DNA from: GCA-002790615 sp964438025
GTDB taxonomy: Bacteria > Patescibacteriota > Minisyncoccia > Moranbacterales > UBA2206
NCBI GenBank assembly: GCA_964438025.1
Contig: CAYTIK010000035.1
Location: 1-7,255, forward strand
Direction: 5' to 3'
DNA: 7,255 bases
Positions 1 to 4,697 of this stretch are shown here, piece by piece; positions within the stretch are counted from its first letter, which is position 1; every line of letters starts with the position of its first letter. The position numbers were made by a program, and so were the translations under genes. The notes beneath the pieces are model-generated. The model made no database searches and was not told the origin of the DNA. It worked only from the letters and a program-made list of their open reading frames with translations.

Positions 1-167
1 ATAAGATAAAAGTCGTGACGGATGAGATAAAAATCGCCGTGGCAGAAACACTGGCGAACTTTTTATCTAAACGCGAACTAAAAGTAGATAAAATATTACC
101 CAGCGTCCTCAATAAAAAAATCGCCCCGGCTATTTCCCGCCGGATGGCGAAGTTTAAGAAACTTTAA
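1..167 (+). CDS. Malic enzyme, C-terminal end (5' partial)
   Basis: Reading from base 3, an open frame of 54 codons ends at TAA 165-167; the start lies outside the window. The peptide contains VTDEIKIAVAETLANFL, then ILPSVLNKKIAPAISRRMAKF. This matches the end of bacterial malic enzymes, where a (T/S)DEMKxAAAxA(I/L)A helix is followed by an ILP...D..V...IA..VA tail. The family oxidatively decarboxylates malate to pyruvate and CO2 in the cytoplasm, reducing NAD or NADP. The cofactor cannot be told here because the Rossmann domain is missing. The hydrogenase operon that follows on the same strand suggests a shared role in fermentative redox balance, but a gene on the other strand and a terminator separate them. 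The match is from memory of family patterns over a short tail, so confidence is moderate. Confidence 0.7.
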   Translation, partial: KIKVVTDEIKIAVAETLANFLSKRELKVDKILPSVLNKKIAPAISRRMAKFKKL

Positions 168-186
168 AAGGTCGAATTTTAATACG

Positions 187-208
187 TACTTTAATACGTA
201 TTAAAGTA
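187..208. repeat. Perfect 22-bp palindrome (no loop)
   Basis: The half-site TACTTTAATAC (187-197) is followed directly by its exact reverse complement (198-208), centred on CG. The 11-bp core TTTAATACGTA (190-200) also occurs 12 bp upstream as a direct copy at 178-188, giving two forward copies and one inverted copy. It lies 20 bp after the malic enzyme stop codon and before the terminator. The lack of a spacer suits a dimeric DNA-binding protein or an extruding DNA cruciform better than an RNA hairpin. The function is unknown. Confidence 0.75.
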
Positions 209-216
209 AATACTAA

Positions 217-257
217 ATGCCGAATGATAATCCTTTTCGGTATGTTTTATTTTTAGA
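217..257 (+). terminator. Probable intrinsic terminator of the malic enzyme gene
   Basis: The arms ATGCCGAA (217-224) and TTCGGTAT (236-243) pair over 8 bp with one G-U pair and an 11-nt loop. The T-rich run GTTTTATTTTTA follows on the plus strand. It sits about 50 bp after the malic enzyme stop codon. The stem is short and the loop long, so it is a moderate call. Confidence 0.5.
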
Positions 258-310
258 AATAAAAAACCCGAGGGTGATAATCGCCAGGATCTGACGAATA
301 TTCCTCGGGT
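257..310 (-). terminator. Branched intrinsic terminator of the 87-residue gene
   Basis: On the minus strand the outer arms ACCCGAGG (310-303) and CCTCGGGT (273-266) pair perfectly and are followed by TTTTTATTT. The 29-nt interior holds a second hairpin, CGTCAG-ATC-CTGGCG, with six pairs. One of those pairs is a G-U that forms only in minus-strand RNA, which supports the strand assignment. It begins about 25 bp after the stop codon of the minus-strand gene. Confidence 0.7.
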
Positions 311-335
311 GGGTTCCTATACGCTCAAATAAGGT

Positions 336-599
336 TTAAGCGCCTGCAACTGATCGGAGTATCGGCAAGAGCTTTTTTTCCACTCTCACAGGATGCCAGC
401 CTTTAATATCGGTGGGTATTTGAGGACTAATATCAACGCCTGCAGGAATCGTGATATTAATTCCTATTATATCTCCAGTCGGACTATTTGAGATAAAAGA
501 GTATCTGAAGTCCTTGGGTACTCCAAATTTTGCGTTAATATCAAAAAGAGTACCCTCAATCTCGTCTATCATACCTTGCGCTTTTTTTCTAGTACACAT
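336..599 (-). CDS. Small protein of unknown function (87 residues)
   Basis: I do not recognise this protein. It starts at ATG 599-597 behind an AAGGAGG Shine-Dalgarno and ends at TAA, with its own terminator just downstream, so it is very likely a real single-gene unit. The first 25 residues are charged and probably helical. The middle (about 30-60) is beta-like and rich in I, G, P and T, including SPTGDIIGINITIPAG. The C-terminal part (60-80) contains PQIPTDIKGWHPVRVEKK. There is no signal peptide or membrane segment, and the only cysteine is at position 2. The size and the alternation of short strands and turns suggest a compact cytosolic domain, but this is only an impression. It stands between malic enzyme and the hydrogenase operon on the opposite strand, so genomic context assigns no role. 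Confidence 0.75.
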   Translation of the reverse strand: MCTRKKAQGMIDEIEGTLFDINAKFGVPKDFRYSFISNSPTGDIIGINITIPAGVDISPQIPTDIKGWHPVRVEKKLLPILRSVAGA

Positions 600-606
600 A
601 CAGCAT

Positions 607-613
607 CCTCCTT
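607..613 (-). promoter_or_regulatory. Strong Shine-Dalgarno for the 87-residue gene
   Basis: The minus strand reads AAGGAGG, seven bases before ATG 599-597. This fixes the start and contrasts with the NuoF-like, hydA, comF and clpC genes, which show no such site. Confidence 0.8.
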
Positions 614-659
614 TTGGTTGAGTGTTTAGGGAATATTTTTTGCAAGGAACCCATTTATC

Positions 660-688
660 TTTTTAACATATTTTTAATTTTTTGACAA
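660..688 (-). promoter_or_regulatory. Possible promoter of the 87-residue gene
   Basis: The minus strand shows TTGTCA (688-683), a 17-bp spacer and TAAAAA (665-660). The -35 fits consensus well and the -10 poorly. It would start transcription near 653, giving a leader of about 54 nt. It is divergent from, and within a few bases of, the hydrogenase promoter. Confidence 0.3.
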
Positions 689-694
689 GCAAAA

Positions 695-723
695 TTGTTA
701 TTTTGGAAAATTTTTGATATAAT
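695..723 (+). promoter_or_regulatory. Hydrogenase operon promoter, leaderless type
   Basis: TTGTTA (695-700), a 17-bp spacer and a perfect TATAAT (718-723), preceded by TG at the extended -10 position (715-716). The expected transcription start is about base 730-731, exactly where the NuoF-like ATG begins (731). There is no Shine-Dalgarno between the -10 and the ATG. The nearby TTGACA at 682-687 is 30 bp from this -10, too far to act as its -35. Confidence 0.7.
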
Positions 724-730
724 TTTATTT

Positions 731-1393
731 ATGGCTAATCTAATCGAAAAAATAATAAAATCAGGACTGACTGGACGAGGCGGAGCGGGTTTTCCAACGG
801 GTAAGAAGTGGGAGGCGGTTAAAAATGCTCCGGGAAAGAAAAAATTCGTGATTGCCAACGGTTCGGAAGGCGAACTCTCTGTCGAAAAAGACGGCTGGCT
901 GCTGGAAAATTATCCGGAAGAAATTATTGCAGGTATCAAGCTGGCGCTCGAAACATTGTCGGCGCAGAAAGCCTTTATTTATTTGCGGAAAGATTATTGC
1001 GAAAAATATCGGGAAAATTTGCAGAAAATAATTGGCGACTTGCCAATCGAAATTTTCCGCGAGCCGGGCGGGTATTTATGCGGCGAAGAAACGACGCTGA
1101 TCGAATCGCTGGAAAATCGGCGTCTGGAGCCACGGAATAAACCGCCCTATCCGACTGAAGCGGGATTGGAAAATTGTCCAACATTAGTGAATAATTTGGA
1201 AACTTTTTACGCGGTTTCCAAAATTGCCAAGGGCGAATACAAACAAGAGCGTTTGTATACTCTTTCCGGCGATATTCCGCATTCGGGAGTTTTTGAGTTG
1301 CCGGAAAATTGGGGAGTGGAAAAAATATTGCATAAAACTTTGAATTGGCCGGAAAATGATTTTTTTGTCCAAACCGGCGGGGGAGCCAGTTGA
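731..1393 (+). CDS. NuoF-like NADH/FMN subunit of hydrogenase, N-terminal part, ended by in-frame UGA
   Basis: This is the flavin-binding part of a NuoF/HydB-type subunit, which takes electrons from NADH through FMN to iron-sulfur clusters. The glycine-rich FMN/NADH motif GRGGAGFPTG is at residues 15-24. EPGGYLCGEETTLIESLE (111-128) and KPPYPTEAGL...PTLVNNLET (137-158) are family hallmarks. An SLBB-like beta-grasp segment, LYTLSGDIPHSGVFELP, is at 175-191. The usual NADEGEPG loop reads NGSEGELS (43-50). The protein begins only 14 residues before the glycine motif, so it lacks roughly the first 60 or more residues of ordinary NuoF. An in-frame ATG at 695 is rejected as the start because the promoter lies between it and 731. 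The frame ends at TGA 1391-1393, straight after GGGAS, and continues open in the same frame. The part written here cannot carry the C-terminal cluster by itself. Confidence 0.85.
   Translation: MANLIEKIIKSGLTGRGGAGFPTGKKWEAVKNAPGKKKFVIANGSEGELSVEKDGWLLENYPEEIIAGIKLALETLSAQKAFIYLRKDYCEKYRENLQKIIGDLPIEIFREPGGYLCGEETTLIESLENRRLEPRNKPPYPTEAGLENCPTLVNNLETFYAVSKIAKGEYKQERLYTLSGDIPHSGVFELPENWGVEKILHKTLNWPENDFFVQTGGGAS
1391..1393 (+). other. In-frame UGA at a conserved glycine position of the NuoF-like gene
   Basis: The codons around it read GGG GGA GCC AGT TGA GTG ATT. NuoF proteins carry GG(A/P)SG here, so the TGA stands where a conserved glycine is expected; GGA to TGA is one base change. No frame change is needed to join the two halves into one 325-residue subunit. 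All seven other stop codons seen in the window are TAA, which makes a natural stop here less likely. Confidence 0.85.
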
Positions 1394-1708
1394 GTGATTA
1401 TGACGATGGAAGAATTGGTAAATAAAGTAACGGGTTCCGGCGCCATTGTAATTTATGACCAAGTCAAAACGGATCCGAAAGCGCTAATGCAAAAATGGCT
1501 GGATTTCTATTTCCGGGAAAATTGCGGCAAATGCGTCCCGTGCCGGGAGGGTGTTTATCGTTTGCGGGAATTATTGAACCAGAAAGAAATCAATTGGGAA
1601 TTAATTAAAGAAATTTGCTTGGTTTTGCGGGAAGCCAGTTTTTGTCCATTGGGTAAAAGCGTGGCGGCGCCGCTAGAAAGCTTAATAGCCAAAATGATTA
1701 AGAAATAA
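1394..1708 (+). CDS. NuoF-like subunit, C-terminal 4Fe-4S part
   Basis: This is the same-frame continuation of the NuoF-like gene after the UGA. It contains the [4Fe-4S] site of the family, equivalent to the N3 cluster of complex I: ENCGKCVPCREG with CxxCxxC, and a fourth cysteine in ASFCPLG about 34 residues later. In the joined numbering the ligands are C265, C268, C271 and C305. The preceding TGSGAIVIYD segment matches the GS(G/M)G-x-IV(M/Y)D stretch before the cluster in NuoF. If made separately, it could start at GTG 1394, which directly follows the stop, or at ATG 1400 or 1406. GGGGAG at 1380-1385 is suitably placed for reinitiation but also encodes the conserved glycines. It ends at TAA, three bases before hydA. 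There is no extra ferredoxin domain at the C-terminus, unlike some HydB proteins. Confidence 0.8.
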   Translation: MIMTMEELVNKVTGSGAIVIYDQVKTDPKALMQKWLDFYFRENCGKCVPCREGVYRLRELLNQKEINWELIKEICLVLREASFCPLGKSVAAPLESLIAKMIKK

Positions 1709-1711
1709 AAT

Positions 1712-3442
1712 ATGGAAAAATTTAAAATAAAAATAGACGGCCAAGAATATTTAGCTAATCCCGGACAGACGATTTTGGAAGTGGCCAAGGAAAATGGAAT
1801 TGACATCCCCTCTTTATGTTCCCATCCGGATTTAGAACAGCGAGCAACTTGCCGGATGTGTCTGGTGGAAATCAAAGGCCAAAAAAATTTACAAACTGCT
1901 TGTTCGACAAAAGTAGCGGAAAATATGGAAGTATTGACCGAATCACCGCGGATTAATAGAGCTAGAAAGATAAATTTGGAACTAATTTTTGCCCAGCATC
2001 AGGAAGAATGCCCTGATTGTGTGTGGTTTTTTAATTGTCAGTTATTAAAACTGGCGAAAAGATTCAAAGTTAAAATTACCCAGTTTCCAGACAGGAAGAG
2101 TTCGCGGAAAATCACGCAATGTGGACCGCTGGTTTTCGACCAGACCAAATGCATCGATTGCCGGAATTGCGTGGATGTCTGCCCAGTGGATTTTTTAAGT
2201 GTGGAAAACCGCGGAGCGGATATCAGCATTGAAAATTCGCCGGACGAATGGAAAGACTGCATCCATTGCGGGCAGTGTATTTTGCATTGTCCGGTCGGGG
2301 CGATTGAAGCCGCCGGAGAATTTGAAGAAGTGCAGAAAATGGAACCCTCAAAAAAGAAAATCAGAGTCGTCCAATTCGCGCCGGCCATCCGCACTAGTAT
2401 CGGTGAAGAATTTGATTTACAGCCGGGAGAAATCGTAACTGGGCAATTGGTAGCGGGCTTAAGAAAACTGGGTTTTGACAAAGTTTTTGATACCTCGGTC
2501 GGAGCTGACTTTACGACATATGAAGAAGCGGGGGAATTATTGGAAAGACTGGTCAGCGGCAAAAACTTGCCCGGTTTTTCTTCCTGCTGCCCAGCTTGGG
2601 TAAAATTCGTGGAATTTTATTACCCGGAATTTGTGCCGAATTTATGCACTTCCCGTTCGCCGCAAACAATGCTGGGAGGCGTTATCAAAACTTATTGGGC
2701 GCAAAAAGAAAGAATCAAGCCGGAAGATATCGAGGTGGTTTCCGTCATGCCTTGCGTGGCGAAAAAATACGAAATCAAAAGAGAAGAAATGAAGATTGAT
2801 GGATTATTTCCAGTCGATAAGGTGCTGACGACGCGTGAGATCGCTTATCTGTTCAAAAAAAATAGAATTGATTTAAAAAATATTCCAGCCGAAGACGCGG
2901 ATGATCCTTTTGGTCTGCCCTCGGGAGCCGGTGTGATTTACGGAGCTAGCGGGGGAGTTTTAGAATCAGCTCTGCGGACGGTTTATTTCAAAGCTACCGG
3001 AAAAAATCCGGAAAGGGACGAGTTTAAAAAGGTGCGTGGGCAGGAAAGGATTAAGGTAAATGAAATAACCATTGGCGATAGAGTTATTAAATCTGTCGTA
3101 GTTAATGGAATCCGCAATGCTAAAAAAATATTAGAAGAATTAAAGAAAAATCCTCAAGCTTATCAAGCGATGGAAGTAATGGCTTGCCCAGGCGGCTGTA
3201 TCGGCGGCGGCGGCCAGCCGGTGCCGACGAATAGTCAGATCAGAAAAAAACGCGCTGAAGCTTTATATTTGATTGATGCGCAGAAAGAAGTGCGCTGCGC
3301 CCACGATAATCCGGCGCTGCAGAAGGTTTATCGGGAATTTTTTACTAGTAAAGAAATAATTAAACCCATTTTGCATACTAGTTATTTCCCCAAGAAAAAA
3401 AGCGCCGTCATGACGCTCAAAAATTCTCAGGAAACAGAATAA
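1712..3442 (+). CDS. hydA: [FeFe] hydrogenase catalytic subunit
   Basis: A complete 576-residue cytoplasmic [FeFe] hydrogenase that reversibly reduces protons to H2. The N-terminus is a plant-ferredoxin-type 2Fe-2S domain (C36, C47, C50, C64). A NuoG-like His-Cys 4Fe-4S site follows (H96, C100, C103, C109), then two 4Fe-4S clusters (C147/C150/C153/C157 and C183/C186/C189/C193). The H-cluster domain has all three signatures: SSCCPAW (290-296, first residue S instead of the usual T), MPCVAKKYE (346-354) and EVMACPGGCIGGGGQP (488-503). Likely ligands are C293, C348, C492 and C496, with C292 as the proton-relay cysteine. The EE pair in DFTTYEEAGE and the S of SPQ, also on the proton path, are kept. 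A small-subunit-like tail (CAHDNPALQKVYREFF...LHTSYFP) is fused at the end. Domain order and length match Clostridium CpI. It lies three bases after the NuoF-like frame with no Shine-Dalgarno, so it is probably cotranscribed. The NuoF-like neighbour implies NADH coupling. The HydE/F/G maturases are not in the window. Confidence 0.96.
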   Translation: MEKFKIKIDGQEYLANPGQTILEVAKENGIDIPSLCSHPDLEQRATCRMCLVEIKGQKNLQTACSTKVAENMEVLTESPRINRARKINLELIFAQHQEECPDCVWFFNCQLLKLAKRFKVKITQFPDRKSSRKITQCGPLVFDQTKCIDCRNCVDVCPVDFLSVENRGADISIENSPDEWKDCIHCGQCILHCPVGAIEAAGEFEEVQKMEPSKKKIRVVQFAPAIRTSIGEEFDLQPGEIVTGQLVAGLRKLGFDKVFDTSVGADFTTYEEAGELLERLVSGKNLPGFSSCCPAWVKFVEFYYPEFVPNLCTSRSPQTMLGGVIKTYWAQKERIKPEDIEVVSVMPCVAKKYEIKREEMKIDGLFPVDKVLTTREIAYLFKKNRIDLKNIPAEDADDPFGLPSGAGVIYGASGGVLESALRTVYFKATGKNPERDEFKKVRGQERIKVNEITIGDRVIKSVVVNGIRNAKKILEELKKNPQAYQAMEVMACPGGCIGGGGQPVPTNSQIRKKRAEALYLIDAQKEVRCAHDNPALQKVYREFFTSKEIIKPILHTSYFPKKKSAVMTLKNSQETE

Positions 3443-3451
3443 AAACTTTTT

Positions 3452-3484
3452 AAAAAACCTCTTTGATTTTTTTAGAGGTTTTTT
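3452..3484. terminator. Bidirectional intrinsic terminator
   Basis: The arms AAAAAACCTCT (3452-3462) and AGAGGTTTTTT (3474-3484) pair perfectly over 11 bp with an 11-base loop. Each strand ends its stem in a T run, so it can stop hydA on the plus strand and the 102-residue gene on the minus strand. The TAA stop of the minus-strand gene (3485-3483) overlaps the stem. Confidence 0.85.
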
Positions 3485-3791
3485 ATCTGGGAGGACCAAA
3501 ATCAACGGTTCTATTATTATTTCTATTTTCGGGTAAAGGATTTTCAGGATTTTCTTCAAAAAGCAATCCTTGTTCGGCATGATTTCTTCGATATTCTCGT
3601 TCCCGCTCTCTTTCCTGTTCTCTTATTCTTTGCAGAATGTAATTTTTACAGAAAAATCTATCTCCTTCATGAATTTTGTAGTTATCAAAAACAGTGTTTC
3701 TAATTCTTTCGTCTGATAATCCGGCATTTTCTTCTCTGGACTTTTCTCTTAAAAAAGCTTTAAAAAGTTGTTCTTTTTTTTGCTCTCTCAT
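3483..3791 (-). CDS. Small charged protein of unknown function (102 residues)
   Basis: I do not recognise this protein. It starts at ATG 3791-3789 behind a GGGAGG Shine-Dalgarno and ends at a TAA embedded in the shared terminator. The sequence is dominated by R, E, K and N. An N-terminal helix-like part (1-35) holds KKEQLFKAFLREKSREENAG. A central section has the only cysteine (C48, in DRFFCKNYI). An arginine-glutamate run, IREQEREREREYRRN (56-70), looks like a single charged helix or short coiled coil. The tail (79-95) is rich in N, P and E and probably disordered. No signal peptide or membrane segment is visible. The gene is downstream of comF with no clear terminator between, so it may be read in part from that transcript. 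The biased composition lowers confidence that it is a conserved gene, but the translation signals are good. Confidence 0.6.
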   Translation of the reverse strand: MREQKKEQLFKAFLREKSREENAGLSDERIRNTVFDNYKIHEGDRFFCKNYILQRIREQEREREREYRRNHAEQGLLFEENPENPLPENRNNNRTVDFGPPR

Positions 3792-3799
3792 AGTTTTAT

Positions 3800-3805
3800 C
3801 CTCCC
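3800..3805 (-). promoter_or_regulatory. Strong Shine-Dalgarno for the 102-residue gene
   Basis: The minus strand reads GGGAGG, eight bases before ATG 3791-3789, which supports this start and translation of the frame. Confidence 0.7.
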
Positions 3806-3839
3806 TTAAAGTTTATTTTTTTACCCCCAACCCGCTTAT

Positions 3840-3848
3840 AATATAGCA
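3840..3848 (-). promoter_or_regulatory. Possible extended -10 element for the 102-residue gene
   Basis: The minus strand reads TGCTATATT (3848-3840), a TG-extended -10, in the gap between comF and the 102-residue gene. No convincing -35 lies 17 bp upstream. An extended -10 can act without one, but this AT-rich gap gives such matches easily. Confidence 0.3.
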
Positions 3849-3862
3849 TAAAAACATAAAAA

Positions 3863-4618
3863 TTAAAGGGGTGACGGAGTAGACTTAAAAGTTTGTCTGG
3901 CAACGACAATCGCCGAAACTTTCCGGGCACCGGCGGCTTTTAAAGTTCGGGCGCATTCCAAAAGAGTGGCGCCGGTCGTGGCAACATCATCCACTAAAAG
4001 GATATTTTTGCGCCTGATTTCTGCCGGTTTTAGAACGATAAAAGCGCCTTGGATATTTTTCTGCCTGGCTTGATAATTTTTGATTTTCATTTGGGAAAGC
4101 GCAACGTTTTTTCTTTTGAGGGCATCTTTGATAATTGGAAGCATCATTCCGGGAGCTAGATTTTCTCCCAAAAAATCAGCTAAAAGTTCCGACTGGTTGA
4201 ATCCGCGGGCACGGAGTTTTCGGGAATGAAGCGGAACGGGAATTAAGATATCCGGCAAAGGAATTTGGTGATTGATAAACGCAGCCACCATAATTTTCCC
4301 CAGCGGAATCTGCAGATCTTCGATAAAATTATATTTGAAAAGATGGATCATTTTGGCAATTATGGCGGTTGCATATTGGCTGGAAACTACGAGCGCTTCC
4401 AAGGGAAAATCTTTATTTTCTCGTGATAATCGCTGGCAACGCTGGCAAAGCTTCCCGCCTTCAATAATCAGTTTTTCACAGCGCGGACAAACCTGAAAAG
4501 ATAGGATTTCTATTTGAGAAAAACATTCTGCGCAAAGCCAAAAACCTTCCTGGTGACAGCCTAAGCAATAAATGGGGAAAATGGTATCTAAGGCCGAGTT
4601 TTTTAGAAGCGCTAGCAA
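3863..4618 (-). CDS. comF: ComF/GntX-family phosphoribosyltransferase-like protein
   Basis: A 251-residue cytosolic protein. The N-terminus has eight cysteines in four pairs (C18/C21, C29/C32, C44/C47, C58/C61), the zinc-binding region of the ComF family. The type I phosphoribosyltransferase fold follows, with PVPLHSRKLRARGFNQSE (128-144) and the PRPP loop ILLVDDVATTGATL (206-219). ComF is needed for DNA uptake in transformable bacteria, probably at the inner face of the membrane; its substrate is not established. The first available start is TTG 4618-4616: an in-frame TAA lies 12 bases upstream, no ATG precedes the conserved IFPIYCLGC, and the family usually begins about this far before the first cysteine. 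No Shine-Dalgarno is visible. It lies 79 bp after clpC on the same strand, separated by a 34-bp palindrome. No other competence gene is in the window. Family assignment is firm, function less so. Confidence 0.9.
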   Translation of the reverse strand: MLALLKNSALDTIFPIYCLGCHQEGFWLCAECFSQIEILSFQVCPRCEKLIIEGGKLCQRCQRLSRENKDFPLEALVVSSQYATAIIAKMIHLFKYNFIEDLQIPLGKIMVAAFINHQIPLPDILIPVPLHSRKLRARGFNQSELLADFLGENLAPGMMLPIIKDALKRKNVALSQMKIKNYQARQKNIQGAFIVLKPAEIRRKNILLVDDVATTGATLLECARTLKAAGARKVSAIVVARQTFKSTPSPL

Positions 4619-4656
4619 GAGATAAATAAATTATTCAATAACAAATATTTAGCAGA

Positions 4657-4690
4657 GATGTAAAATCTGGCATATGCCAGATTTTACATC
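4657..4690. repeat. Perfect 34-bp palindrome between clpC and comF
   Basis: The half-site GATGTAAAATCTGGCAT (4657-4673) is followed directly by its exact reverse complement (4674-4690), centred on CATATG. It starts seven bases after the clpC stop codon in the transcribed direction. In RNA it would form a stem of about 15 bp with a four-base loop. Neither strand has a T run after it, so it is not a standard terminator. It could stabilise or process the clpC mRNA end, bind a protein, or be a copy of a dispersed element. Confidence 0.85.
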
Positions 4691-4697
4691 ACGATAT

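Noticed and set aside
682..687. TTGACA as the -35 of the hydrogenase promoter
   Set aside because: It lies 30 bp from the TATAAT, far beyond a usable spacer, and nothing resembling a -10 is 16-18 bp downstream of it. On the minus strand the overlapping TTGTCA may serve the divergent gene.
695..730. Upstream in-frame ATG at 695 as the start of the NuoF-like gene
   Set aside because: The -35 and -10 boxes (695-723) lie inside this extension, and the added residues are hydrophobic and unlike the family. ATG 731 fits both the promoter and the NuoF alignment.
1391..1393. General use of genetic code 25 (UGA = glycine)
   Set aside because: hydA, clpC and comF together contain over 90 glycine codons and no in-frame TGA, whereas code-25 organisms use UGA for glycine often. 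A single UGA is better explained by mutation, error or a split gene.
1391..1393. Selenocysteine at the UGA
   Set aside because: The family has glycine here, not cysteine, and I see no SECIS-like hairpin directly after the codon.
2038..2562. 174-codon open frame on the minus strand inside hydA
   Set aside because: It lies antisense to the strongly conserved cluster domains of hydA, has no translation signals, and is rich in S, P and T as expected for a shadow frame.
4657..4690. 34-bp palindrome as a standard intrinsic terminator of clpC
   Set aside because: The stem is strong, but no T run follows on either strand.
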